NCBI GenBank assembly: GCA_024220525.1
Contig: JAMYWO010000040.1
Coordinates: forward strand, 86,187 to 127,545
DNA length: 41,359 nt
Source: Cochliopodium minus
Lineage: Eukaryota; Discosea; Himatismenida; Cochliopodiidae
Direction of reading: 5' to 3'
Shown: piece by piece, positions 31,360 to 41,359 of the stretch
How positions within the stretch are numbered: position 1 is the first letter of the stretch
How the letters are laid out: each line of letters starts with the position of its first letter
Translations under genes and position numbers: made by a program
The notes under the pieces: generated by a model
What the model was told of the DNA's origin: nothing
What the model saw: the letters and a program-made list of their open reading frames with translations, nothing else
The model's database searches: none

Positions 31360-32070
31360 TTAAATCTATTTAATCTGATTTTTCTTTAGTTAAACGCTTT
31401 GTAAGTAAAAAAATCCTTTTTTTATTTTTTTTTTTATTTTTTTTATTTTATTTTTTTTATTTAAAATCAAAATTATCGTAATTCATAAAGTTTATTAGAA
31501 TAATCCATTCTTATGGCAAGATTAGTACAAATATTTATTGTCATTTTATGTTTCTCAACGAGCTTGTTCTGTTTGGATGTTTAATATTAAATTTTTTGAG
31601 AAAACGAAACTTGCTTTTTGTACTAACAACAAGATAACAAAGTTTTAACCAAAAATCTTTATATTTGTCCATAATATTTGGTCTTGTTAGTCAAATAAAT
31701 TTTATTTTATTTTTTTTTATCATAATTCCAAATAAAATTTGAATGAATTGAAGATATTTGAACTTCATAATAACAGATAATGGAATATAGATTTCGAAGA
31801 ATATTGAATCCTTAATTTCCAAATTAATATCCCTTAAATTATGATGAAAAGATCAAAAAAAAAAAAAATGATTTGAACTTTAAAAAAATCAAATAACGAT
31901 TACGTAATTGAATTATATGAAATCAAAAAAATGTTTTTGGTAAACGTTGATGATCTTCAATTATTTTTTTTATGATCACTCAATTCAACGTTGAAGAAAA
32001 TTAAAACCAAAAATCAAACTTCTCTTCAAAAAAAAAAAAAAAAATCGAAAACCAAACAAATACAAAAAAA
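31360..32070. other. Intergenic region without recognised gene
   Basis: About 700 bp, AT-rich, with T runs at 31417-31460 and an A run just before the ATG at 32071. I see no coherent exon, tRNA or repeat. Confidence 0.55.
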
Positions 32071-32496
32071 ATGAGCGAAATTATATGCTTTTATGAAACA
32101 TTTTCAAGTGAATGGGTCATTAGAGAAGCTGTAAATAAAATATTGAAACCATATTTTTAAAATTTCAAATATAATAAAATATTCTACTTTTAGGGTCTCT
32201 TTCACTATAATATCAATGGAAAAGTTGTACAAGTAAAAGATAAAAGTAAGGAACATTCAAAAAATATAAAATTTATTTATTAGGTGAATTTATTTCAAAT
32301 TTATTTTAAACAGCAAATTCCGAAAATCATTATCTTATTCCACATGAACACTTTCACATTGTAAAATTCTTTTTAAATCTTTCAATTTAATAATTTTAAT
32401 TCTCATATATAAATACAGTGTTCTTCTTATCGTGAAGCATTATCTCTTGCTATAACTGGTGTACGTAATCAAAAGAAATTGGATGAGAATAAATAA
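32071..32496 (+). CDS. Unknown 78-aa protein, four exons
   Basis: Exons 32071..32130, 32194..32245, 32314..32360 and 32419..32496 join with matching phases (0, 1, 0) to 78 aa: it begins MSEIICFYETFSSEWVIRE, has a central HYNINGKVVQVKDK strand-like segment and a His-rich PHEHFHICSSY motif, and ends in a basic helix. I do not recognise the family. The orderly splicing over three short introns supports a real gene. It is plus-strand, in tandem with DPM3 about 280 bp downstream. The HxxH...HxC cluster could bind metal, but that is speculation. Confidence 0.6.
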
Positions 32497-32635
32497 ATGG
32501 ATGTCGAAGGGCATATCAAACACTAATTTGCACAATATATAAAATAAATAAAAATTTAATAAAAGAAGAACAAAATATCTTTTTATCCACACATTATTCA
32601 ATTCTCCTTTCTAATTTGATGTATAAATAGGTTTT

Positions 32636-32760
32636 TTATGAAATTTCAATATTAAATGCTAAAACATCTACATCAATATTTTGAGAACCAAATTCATATC
32701 CTTCCAGAAAGGCCATTGATTCATTTAAAATAAAAATCTTGTTCTTCTTGTTGAAAATCG
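32636..32760 (-). CDS. Orphan terminal exon of an unidentified minus-strand gene
   Basis: After a TTTTTCAG acceptor at 32761-32768 the frame reads AIFNKKNKIFILNESMAFLE and on to ...DVDVLAFNIEIS, then TAA at 32636. Composition is clearly protein-like. Its upstream exons would have to lie across or beyond DPM3, which occupies the opposite strand from 32778, and none is found before the profilin-like gene at 33509. It may be a relic, or the last exon of a gene whose intron overlaps DPM3. Confidence 0.35.
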
Positions 32761-32777
32761 CTGAAAAAAAAAAAAAA

Positions 32778-33148
32778 ATGAAAAAGATAGTTAGATGGTC
32801 CATCATGTTGACCTTTTTCATGCTAATCTGGTATTCCATTGTATATAAAATCATAGATTTGGATCTTAGTGCTCCCTTTCGCCAATTTGTTTGGACTGTA
32901 AAAAAAAAATCCAAAAAAATTTTGATCACCATTTTCATCATTTTAAAACAACATTATAACATCTATAGCTTCCTATCTATTTATTAATTTCATTTGCATG
33001 TTATTCATTGGCTGTTATCGCTTACAATATGATATTCTTTCCTGAATGTCCTGGCGAATATGAAAAATTGCAAAATGAGATCCATCAAGCCAAACAAGAT
33101 CTTACCAAAAAAGGATTTAATTTCAAGAGGGGATTGAAACAATATTAA
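32778..33148 (+). CDS. DPM3: Dolichol-phosphate mannosyltransferase subunit 3
   Basis: Two exons (32778..32897, 32969..33148) give 99 aa. Two transmembrane helices (WSIMLTFFMLIWYSIVYKI and PIYLLISFACYSLAVIAYN) are followed by a cytosolic tail FPECPGEYEKLQNEIHQAKQ then DLTKKGFNF. The order LPxYLLxSxxCY...F..C....ELQ.EI..AK.DL...G is the DPM3 signature. The subunit is a small ER membrane anchor whose C-terminal coiled part holds the catalytic DPM1 at the membrane; the complex makes dolichol-phosphate-mannose for N-glycans and GPI anchors. The start is the ATG at 32778 after a poly-A run; an in-frame ATG upstream would add residues that do not fit the family. Confidence 0.92.
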
Positions 33149-33508
33149 TATTGGAGGTGAAATGTGACTCATTTATTTATAATATAGAACAAGGAATCAA
33201 TTAAATTATTTTTATCAAGATAATACAAAGTAGATCTTCAATTGGATAGATTTGAAAATAAAATTAACAATCATATATCATCATAAATATATTTTGAAAA
33301 GAAAATTATAGATATAATCACGAAATTAAACCTTATATCATCTTCAATATCCAAAAATATCAGCCAATTAAATATAAAAGTTGTTAATTTAAAGTTAATT
33401 CAGTTCATACAACTTAATAAAGCAAGATGGTTTAAACAAGTTTAATATTTCAATTTTGAAAGATATTCTTAAAATCCAAAAAGAAAATAAGAAGTTTTGA
33501 CTGTGAAA
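33149..33508. other. Convergent intergenic region
   Basis: Between DPM3 (plus) and the profilin-like gene (minus). AT-rich with scattered ATAT/TATATC motifs; no gene seen on either strand. Confidence 0.55.
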
Positions 33509-34039
33509 TTATAATCCCTCTTTTATCATCGATTGAATGGATTTATGCACACTCATGCTGCACTCTGTAGGTGCGACATTTTTATAGATCGAGACGATAT
33601 AGTGCTTGGAACTCTTCATGACGATCACTCCTGAATGATATTCCCTGCATACCAAGAGATCATCCTCAATCTTCTGTATCACATGTTTTTTGCCCATCAA
33701 ATTCAATCCCTTCTTCAAAGATTCATCCTTCTTAACGAAACTATCAGAGATAAATTTGCATTCCTCCTCAGATAAGTTAAATCCCTCTGAATTTTTCTTC
33801 AATTTACCAAAAAGATCGATAATGGCTACATTTTCTATTGTTTCCTTCTTTATGAGCCCCGATACCAATTCATCTAAGAAATCTGATTCTTTGAGCTTCT
33901 TCTGCTTGATGGATTCTTCTGATTGGTTCTCTTTTCTCTTTCCGTTCTTCACTTCGAGCTTCCCTTCAACTTGCCTTTGCTTTATTTTTTCAATCTCTTC
34001 GTATGCTTTTCTGGTATTTTCATTTCTTTCAATTTCCAT
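33509..34039 (-). CDS. Profilin-like domain with charged N-terminal extension
   Basis: A single exon of 176 aa. Residues 1-60 are a charged K/E/Q coil (EEIEKIKQRQVEGKLEVKNG). From about residue 90 the sequence follows profilin: SEEECKFISDSF, KKGLNLMGKKHVIQKIEDDL, then GVIVMKSSKHYIVSIYKN (compare profilin G-x-x-I-x-K-T-x-Q-x-L-I-x-G-x-Y) and a terminal amphipathic helix SVHKSIQSMIKEGL. Profilins bind actin monomers and proline-rich peptides; the first helix and strands of the canonical 125-aa fold are shortened or unrecognisable here, so binding is uncertain. An in-frame TAG lies just before the ATG at 34039, supporting that start. Confidence 0.6.
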   Translation of the reverse strand: MEIERNENTRKAYEEIEKIKQRQVEGKLEVKNGKRKENQSEESIKQKKLKESDFLDELVSGLIKKETIENVAIIDLFGKLKKNSEGFNLSEEECKFISDSFVKKDESLKKGLNLMGKKHVIQKIEDDLLVCREYHSGVIVMKSSKHYIVSIYKNVAPTECSMSVHKSIQSMIKEGL

Positions 34040-34135
34040 CTATTCTCTTCTTTTATTTGTTTGATTTTTTTTTTTAAAGTATTATTTTCAATTTTTATAT
34101 TTATATTTATATTTTTAAATGTTGAATTCTCTGAA

Positions 34136-34212
34136 CTAAATTCTTCTAAAAACGAAACTTAAATTAAATTGATATTTACTCCTCCATTTCCACCTTACAA
34201 AAAGAGGTCAAG
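34136..34212. repeat. 77-bp direct repeat, copy 2, at a contig end
   Basis: Identical to 1-77 and immediately followed by the single N at 34213, after which the sequence is unrelated to 78 onward. It lies upstream of the profilin-like gene. Confidence 0.95.
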
Positions 34213-34213
34213 N
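34213..34213. other. Single-N join between contigs
   Basis: A lone N directly after the 77-bp repeat. Scaffolders place a single n where the estimated gap is negative but no overlap was found, so adjacency of the two sides is a weak inference. Confidence 0.75.
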
Positions 34214-34338
34214 TTTTTTTCTATTTATCTTTTTTTCTACATTACCAAACCTTTTTCCTCTTTTTTTTTCATGTAACCAAATTTTTTGTTAATTTTTATT
34301 TCAATAAAACATCAATAGCACATAATACACAATTATGG

Positions 34339-35320
34339 ATGCTCTCCAAATTCTTTGATCCTCCTACTGACGGAAAGATTGTAAGATTTTACTTCTCCTT
34401 TTAAAATTTCATCCTCGTTTAATTATCTTCAATCATAAAATAGGTACATCCATGGCCCTCATCCATATTAGATACGAGCTCGGAAATTTTAAATTTATTG
34501 TAAAAAAAAAAAATTAATATTTTAAAATTTAAATTTATTATTTATTTTTCTTAACAAAAGAGGATATGAAGATATGAAAAATATTTTTTTTCACGATCTA
34601 ATTCCTCATCACCATCACGTTGAAGTTCCAGAAGAAAAAATGAATGTTAGTTTCAAGATTGAAAGAAAACAAGGAAATGTTCCTCGAATGTTGTTCAGTA
34701 GACAAAGTGTTTTCATAAAACATTCGAACCAAACTTTCATCGAGTGTTCTGTTCGCGGAACTATTTACATTGTGATAAAATTTTTTAAAAATAAACAATA
34801 AAATTTTTTAAATGAAATAATAACATATTATTTTTGCGAAAATCAGGATATGCAAACTGGTTTGCCTTCTTTTTCTTTGGTTCACCTTGAAAGTATTTCA
34901 GAATCGAACATTCCTGAGAATAAAATTCCCTCTTTCTTTCATTTGCCTCCAAGTAAGGTTTTTTAACAAAAAAAAATAGAAAACTAGTTAAGACGTAAAT
35001 TAATTATTCTCTTTCTAACTTTTTATTTTAAAGATGAGATGGTTTTTTGTTTGGATCTTGATCATGAATTGCCATTTTTAGCCCAAAGATTACTTGACAT
35101 AACTAAACCTAAATTGAGCATCCAAAATGACCCAATCATTCAACAATCGAACATGAATGATCATGATCATCAACTTTGTTTATCTCAAGATTTCACTTTA
35201 TCTAGATTTGATTCTTTCAATAATGATTTTAATCTTTCCAATAATAATTTTATTTTTCCCAATGAAAATCCTTTTTCATCTGATCTTAATTTTGATTTTG
35301 ATGATGCCTTTCATTTTTGA
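34339..35320 (+). CDS. PAS-domain regulator, probably 5'-truncated paralogue of the next gene
   Basis: Exons 34339..34380, 34444..34499, 34561..34771, 34847..34952 and 35034..35320 join in phase to 233 aa. A PAS-like core begins with SSILDTSSEILNLLGYEDM, closely parallel to FIIDCSPMFLNLLGYKTL in the following gene, and continues with beta strands up to SLVHLES. The C-terminal half is acidic, Asn/Asp/Phe-rich (FDSFNNDFNLSNNNFIF), as in activation domains, and ends FDFDDAFHF. The ATG at 34339 is only 125 bp after the contig join, and the paralogue has its DNA-binding exons upstream of PAS, so a zinc-cluster part may be missing here. It probably acts as a nuclear transcription regulator; the ligand of the PAS domain, if any, is unknown. 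Confidence 0.68.
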
Positions 35321-35563
35321 ACAGGAGGAGAATTTTATTTATCTTCCGAAAAAGAAAAATTAAAATGTTTTTTTTTTTGTGTTTATCAATATGAAAAACC
35401 CATTTCTTTTGGATACTAATAAAAAATCTCTTTGTTTTATTTTTCTAAAAAATTGAGAGAATTTGAGGATTCAAACAACATCCTCTGTTCAAATAAAAAA
35501 TATAATAAAAAAAAAAAAAAAATCGTAAATTTTAAGTTTAAATAACCAGATATTTTAAGTGAG

Positions 35564-37445
35564 ATGAGTATTAATAACAATAGTAAAAGAGATATTGTCG
35601 CATGTTGTAAGATCTTCCCTATTCATTTTCTTCATAAAAAAAAATATATAAATTTTTTTTCTTCATTTACAGTAAATTGCCGAAAGAACCACAAAAAATG
35701 CGATGGAAAAAGACCTTGTGAATATTGTGCTAAAAGAAAAGTAGAATGTTTGGAAAATCAAAAGAGGAAACCTACAGGTTTGAAAAATATAAAAAGATCC
35801 GCTTTATAATTTTTTTTCCTCTCAATAAAATTATATTAAACTCAAAATAGGAAGACCCAAAAAATCAGAATCTGATAAAAAAATAAAGGTTGATCCATTT
35901 CAATTGAAATGTACTAAATGTGATGCCAAACAAAACGATGGTGGTAACATATAAAAAAATTAATATTTTATTTTGGAAATCATGGAAAAATCTATATAAA
36001 GCCAAATTCTGTTCTCAATGTGGTAATATATTCTCAGATTTTACATTTTCAAATATAAAATTTTATATATTTTTTATTTTAAATAGGAGACAAATTGCCA
36101 GAAATTCAAGCTATTAATACAGAATTATACAAAGAAAATGAAATTCTCAAACAAAAAAATGATCAGTTGATGAAAATTATTGAATTGAAAGAAACATCCT
36201 GTAAATTTTCTTTTTTAAATAATTTAAACGAGAGGAATTTTTAAAGATCATCCTCTTTTCATTTATATACATATTTAATTCATTTCCATCTCCATTATCT
36301 GCTTTATCTCATCATAATTTAAATATAAAATTAAAGTTCCTTCAAATATAAAAGAAAAAGAATGAAAAATCTTTAATATTAACTATAGATATTCAAATTT
36401 ATTTATTTTTAGTTGATTTTCAGATGTTCTTTCTATAATATATAAAAAAAAAAAAGTTTTAAAGAGGAACTAAAATTATAAATTCCGCATTGTAAAATAA
36501 AAAATAAATAATTTGATATTGAAAGGATATTAGTTTATTCATGATACCCTTTTCTTTTTTTATTTAATTAATTTATTTTTCGAAAAATTATAGCACAAAT
36601 ATGGTTTTTATTAAAGATGATACCCTACGAAATGAAACAAGAAAAAAAGTTACAGTAAGATAATCATTTAATAAAAAATGATATTGATTCAAAACTTACT
36701 TGACTTTAAAAAACAGCCCATCTCCATCATTTATCATAGATTGCAGCCCTATGTTTCTAAATTTGCTTGGATACAAAACTCTAAACAACGTTTACTATCC
36801 CGACTTGGTTGCCAAAAAACATCATACAGAATTCAGCAAAGACGAACAGTTCAACATTGAAGTCATAGAAAACCAAAATGTTCCAAAGCTTACTTGGAAA
36901 CAAAATATGGTGATGAGACATTCTCAAGGATATTATGTTAATATAATAATTAATGCCACTGCTTTTGTTGTAAGAAAAAAAAAACTTATGTTAAAAAAAG
37001 AAAGGTTTTTAAATTTAATAAAAATTTCTCATTTTAAGGACAAAGATGTAAAACCCAATGTAACAATGGTCTATATAGAAAAAGTTCTGAATACTAGGTA
37101 ATCATTTATTTTTTACTTTTTATTATACTTTAATTTTTCATCATAATAATTTTTTTTTATTAAAGAATAGAAGAAAGTGAAATTTCACCATTTACTATTC
37201 CAACAGATATTAAATATTTTGGGGTTGTCAATGATGAATCTCCAGATATCATCAAAAACTCCCTTATTCGATCTAAATTTCTCAAAAAGAAAGATTTATA
37301 CCAAGATCTCAACCCAACCGAAAATTTAAATAATGCCAATGACATTCAACTTCATGCTTTGGCAAATGTTTCTGTTGCTATTTCTAATGAATCTAATTTT
37401 CGAGAAAGTTCCATTGATTTTGATCTCATCTTTTCCAATTTCTGA
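35564..37445 (+). CDS. Zn2Cys6 - zinc-ribbon - PAS transcription factor
   Basis: Nine exons (35564..35606, 35673..35777, 35851..35943, 36002..36022, 36087..36200, 36594..36654, 36717..36969, 37039..37097, 37166..37445) give 342 aa. Splicing in the first intron creates the binuclear cluster CLNCRKNHKKCDGKRPCEYC then AKRKVEC: CX2CX6CX5CX2CX6C, six Cys for two Zn, the GAL4-type DNA-binding fold. A second CX2C pair set (CTKCDAK...FCSQCG) forms a zinc ribbon, with the second pair on a 21-nt exon. A short coiled coil (LYKENEILKQKNDQLMKII) could dimerise, and a PAS domain follows (PSPSFIIDCSPMFLNLLGY). The combination resembles ERT1/AcuK-type regulators known from fungi. Exon 3 could end 3 nt earlier. 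It is in tandem with its PAS paralogue. Confidence 0.85.
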
Positions 37446-37652
37446 AAGAAATCCGTTGATTTTTAATGCTTTTTTGATTTTCTTTAATCTTTCTCTTTTG
37501 TTTGTTCTTTTAAAAATGAATTTTAAAATTATTACATTTCAAATAAAACACTTTTCATTGCTTTTTGTGTTTTAATTCTTCTAAAGAGTTTTTGTATTCA
37601 CTAATTTTCAAGTTTTCATTTGTATTGTGATTGTATCTAAATAATAAAAAAA

Positions 37653-40600
37653 ATGAAAGATAATGTTTATAATGAGGTTTATTCTTATATAATTCCTTTT
37701 TCATAATTTTATCTGATTTATACGTTGATTAGTTCATTGAGACCTTGAAGAAGAAAGAGGAAATCGATTCAAAAAGTTTATTTATCGTTCTGAAAGAGAA
37801 TTCCTTACTCGATACCAAAGATAAAGAGGGAAATACGATATTGCATCATCTTTGTGAGAAGATAGAGGATCTGGAACACTTTAAATTTTATTATGAGAAA
37901 ATGGATGGAATAGATAAAAATATGAGGAACAAAGAAGGAGAGACACCATTTTATATGGCATGCAAATCAAATCCCAATTTGAATATAATCTTATTTATGA
38001 TGAATGATTGGCAAATAGATAAGACAATGAGAAATGAACAAGGGAAAGGATATATGCATTATATTTCTCAGAACATCAACATGGAGATAATAAAGCATTT
38101 CCAAGAGGTGAGGAATGATGATTTCCTATTGAAGAACAAGTTAGGGAATACACCGATACATATGGCGGTGAGATACAACACAAATCTCGATGTGATAAAG
38201 TATTTGATAGAGAAGGGATATGATATGAAGATGGGAAACAATTTCAACACAGATTCCATCCTACATTCATTCGTGAATGAGAATCTGGAGATCATTAAAT
38301 TCATGATTGAGAAATTTGAAGTGGATTTCAACAAAATGAAAAACAACAAAGGAAACAATCCCTTGCTCATGTTTTTCTCCCACAACAAGAATCTAAATGT
38401 TATCGAGGCTGTCAAATTCATGGTGGAGAGGGATGATGTAAATCTCGAGGTGGAATCTGAGAAGGGTGACACTATCTTGCATTTGGCTTGTCAAAAATCA
38501 GACAACCTGGAAGTAATAAAGTATTTGATGGATAAAATAAAGGTAATTGAATTAAACTTGTAGTAAATTTAATTTTTTTTTTTCAATATTACATTTAAAA
38601 TTTTTTGGATTTTTAAAACTAATTTAGTTTTTTAAAAATAATTTTTTTTCTTATATTTTGAAATTTTTTTAAGATTTTTTATTAAAGCTTTTTCAAAAAT
38701 TTTTTGAATATCAAACAACCTTATTTTTTAAGAAAGAAATGTTTTTCATTTAAAATTTAATCTCTATTAAAAGATTGATCTTAAAAAAACAAACAAATTG
38801 GGATACAATCTCCTACATTGCGTCTGTTCAAACAACAGAAACCTTGAATTCATAAAATACGTCGTAGAAAAAACCAACCTGGACGTTTCACTACTGACAA
38901 ATGAAGAAGAAAATGCTCTCCACCTTGTATGTTTGTACAATCAAAACTTGGACGTTGTTAAATATTTTATCGAAGAGAAAAAGATTGATATCCATTTGAA
39001 GAATAAAAGGAAAGACAATCCTTTCGAGCTTGCCTGCCTTCAAAACAATAGTTTGGAGGTTGTTAAGTATTTGGTTGGTGTTTATAATGTTACAAGTGAT
39101 ACACTTGACGATTTTGATAACAACGCTCTACATTTTTCTGCAGAAACAAATAAAAAGTAAAAAAAAATTTTGTTAATTTATTTTTAATTTTTAATTTTTA
39201 ATTTTTAATTTTTAATTTTTAATTTTTAATTTTTAATTTCTAATTTTTAATTTTTAATTTTAAATTTTTTTAATTTTTAATTTTTAATTTTTAATTTTTA
39301 ATTTTTAATTTTAAATTTTTTTTTTTGAATTTTAAACAGTATTGAAATAATTAAGTATTTTGTCGAGGAACTAAAATTCGATGTAGATTTAGAAAACCAG
39401 AACGGAAGTACTTGCATTCAATACGCCTGTCTTTCCAACACCTTGGAAGTGGTGAAGTATTTGATTTCTAAAAGTGAAAATGATTCCCAATTCACAAACG
39501 AGAAAAGTTACAATTTTTTTAATTTTTATTATTTTTTGGTTTTTCAGTTTTATTTTTTTTATGATTTTTTTAAAAATTTTTTTATTTTTTAATATTTATA
39601 ATTTCTGTTTTTATGATTTTCTTTTAATATTTTATACTAATATTCATTTAATTTGAGTTTTTTTTTGAATACTTATTAAAATTTATTAAATTTTTTTCAA
39701 AGGCGAAAATTATTTACATTATGCTTGCGAAAAGAGCGAGAGTTTAGAGACAATAAAGTATCTTATTGAAGAAGGAGTAGATTTATCACAAGCAAACGAA
39801 GATTTTGGAAATACACCCTTCCACATCGCATGTTCTTTTAATAAAAATCTCGAGGTGGTCAAATATCTCCACAATGCGATGGAAGACAACTACTATGTGC
39901 TTAACAACAAATCTGAGACTGCTTTGCACGTCGCGTGTGAGTCCAATAAAAATTTGGAAATCATCAAAGTAAATTTTTTTTAATTATTAATTATTTTTTT
40001 AGTATTTATTTAATTTTTCTTTTAAAGATAAATTAAAAATATTGTTTTAAAGTTAATTTTTTAATCAAACAATATTTTTTATTTTTCACTCAATTTTAGT
40101 TAATTATTTCAAATTAAATTTTTTGTTTAAATTTATTTTAAAAATGTTTTTTTTTTCCATTTTAAATCAATAATTTTTCAAAGATATTATTGTTTCAACA
40201 ATTTAATTAAAAATATTGTTCTAAATTTATTTTTTTTTATTTTCAATTGAATAATTATTTTCATTTTTATTAAATAAAAACTCATCATTTCCAAATTAAA
40301 AACTTTTTTTTTTGAACTTTCGTGTAATTTTTATATTTTTTCTAAAAAAAAAAAGTTTTTGATAGAAGTAGGAAAATTAGATCCGACATTGATCAACGAT
40401 ACAGGCTACGACAGCTTGCATTTCGCCTGCTACTCCAACTGCTTGGAAATAGTAAAGTATCTTATCGAAGAACAGGCAATGTCTACCAATGTTCTGACGG
40501 ATGGAGGAGAGACCATCCTTCACTTGGCTTGTGAGAAGAATGACAGTCTTGATGTTGTAAAGTACCTCGTTCAAAATACTAAATTGGATGTAAATTCAAG

Positions 40601-41208
40601 AAACAGCAATGGTAATTACCGAATTCTAAGATCTTTTTTCTCTTTTTTTCTTTTTTTTTTTACATTTTAATTTTAATTTCTTATTTTAAATTTTTTTAAA
40701 TTTTTTATTTTCATTTTTATTTACTTATCATCATTATTTCTTATTTTGTTCATCTTAATTATTTCTGATTTTATTTTTCTTAATTATCTTTCTCATTTTT
40801 TTTTTTCTTAAATTTCATTTTTGTTATTATTTAATTCAGATTTATTTTTGTTATTTAAATTTGATTTATTTTTAATTTATTTAGAATTTTCGTTAATTTC
40901 ACTTTTTTTTTCTTAAATTTAATTTTTATTCTAATTTTTAATACATTTAAAAATTATTTAAATTTTTTTTTACTTTTCAATAAAAAATATTTACAGGAAA
41001 TACACCGTTGCATTTGGCCTGTCTTTTTAATAACAAACTGGAGATTTCAAAATACCTCATTGAAGAATGCCACGTAAAAACAGACATACTAAACAATAAA
41101 GGAGAGAGTATTCTCCATTACGTCCTTGAGAACAAAAACGATCTTGAATTTGTCAAATACATTGTAGAAAAAACAAATGTAAATTTAAATAACAAAAATA
41201 AAAAATAA
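37653..41208 (+). CDS. Long ankyrin-repeat protein, array ending in mid-repeat
   Basis: Seven exons (37653..37676, 37733..38542, 38774..39156, 39340..39506, 39703..39968, 40356..40611, 40997..41208) in consistent phase give 705 aa made almost entirely of about 18-20 ankyrin repeats, mostly 33-38 residues with the pattern KGDTILHLACQKSDNLEVIK and NTPLHLACLFNNKLEISKYL. No other domain is visible. Ankyrin arrays are protein-binding scaffolds. Exon borders cut repeats mostly at the same point, after the second helix (VIKYL or KIK), as expected for exon-by-exon growth. The last exon runs into A-rich DNA and stops within a loop (NVNLNNKNKK), so the true C-terminus may be lost in collapsed low-complexity sequence or lie beyond the window. 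Confidence 0.82.
39176..39322. repeat. 7-mer TTTTTAA tandem repeat in an ankyrin-gene intron
   Basis: Around 18 near-perfect copies of a 7-base unit between exons 3 and 4 of the ankyrin gene. Confidence 0.92.
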
Positions 41209-41310
41209 AATAAAAATAATAAAAATAATCAAATAAATTTAAAATAATGTAATAAAATTGAAATAATAAAAATAAAAAATGGAAAAAAATGCAAAAAAAT
41301 AAAATATCAC

Positions 41311-41359
41311 CTTTGCGATAAATATTGTTTCATAGATGTCCAATATAATTCTTTTTCAT
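41311..41359 (-). CDS. Possible exon of a minus-strand gene cut by the window edge
   Basis: Reading inward from the window end on the minus strand, the frame KELYWTSMKQYLSQR ends at a GT donor at 41309-41310 (AG|GTGATATT). The composition is protein-like but only 16 codons are visible. Confidence 0.3.

Noticed and set aside
32739-32987. Longer 82-codon plus-strand frame reading through the DPM3 intron.
   Set aside because: The spliced product matches DPM3 end to end, whereas the unspliced frame loses the conserved second helix and tail.
1-34212. A circular extrachromosomal molecule of 34,135 bp closed through the 77-bp repeat.
   Set aside because: Possible from the graph logic but unsupported: two gaps lie inside, the genes are ordinary nuclear genes, and a simple two-copy repeat explains the match.

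Overview
The window is nuclear DNA of a very AT-rich unicellular eukaryote. Nearly every gene is split by short, T/A-rich introns with GT-AG borders, several exons are only 16-25 nt, and intergenic DNA is mostly homopolymer runs and short-period A/T repeats. Complex I, an inner-membrane peptidase and a twin-CX9C protein imply an aerobic mitochondrion. PBZ, Zn2Cys6-PAS, RhoGEF, FYVE and ankyrin proteins, plus a selenoprotein deiodinase homologue, would fit an amoebozoan or heterolobosean amoeba, but the sequence alone does not settle the lineage. TGA serves both as an ordinary stop and, once, apparently as selenocysteine.

The sequence looks like a scaffold of four pieces: 1-12426, a 100-N gap, 12527-21158, a single N, 21160-34212, a single N, and 34214-41359. 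A 77-bp sequence is identical at 1-77 and at 34136-34212, directly before the last N, which looks like an assembly-graph node.

Layout. 338-1755 (-): DUF3128 twin-CX9C protein and complex I NDUFA2. 1958-4867 (+): long coiled-coil protein resembling synaptonemal transverse-filament proteins. 4957-5646 (-): PBZ zinc-finger protein. 6010-7175 (+): inner-membrane peptidase IMP1, whose catalytic Ser codon is split by a GC-AG intron. 7262-15213 (-): giant gene encoding PH, Gly-rich/collagen-like, beta-sandwich, Rossmann-like and three FYVE-type fingers, with several reading-frame lesions. 15580-17653 (+): compact eIF4G. 17791-18627 (-): SpoU/TRM3-type RNA methyltransferase. 18876-19474 (+): SUMO. 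19809-21000 (-): pseudokinase fragment. 21254-22153 (+): ankyrin fragment. 22820-25662 (+): RhoGEF. 25984-26830 (-): MAPR/cytochrome b5-like protein. 27256-29088 (+): deiodinase-like selenoprotein with a candidate SECIS at 29178-29262. 29414-31151 (-): tyrosine phosphatase. 32071-33148 (+): unknown 78-aa protein and DPM3. 33509-34039 (-): profilin-like protein. 34339-37445 (+): two tandem PAS regulators, the second with a Zn2Cys6 cluster. 37653-41208 (+): ankyrin-repeat protein.

The genes do not form an operon-like pathway; this is an ordinary mixed eukaryotic neighbourhood. The two most notable loci are the in-frame UGA deiodinase-like gene and the PH/collagen-like/FYVE gene. Exon borders were derived by hand from splice dinucleotides, phase continuity and family resemblance; no alignment or RNA evidence was available.
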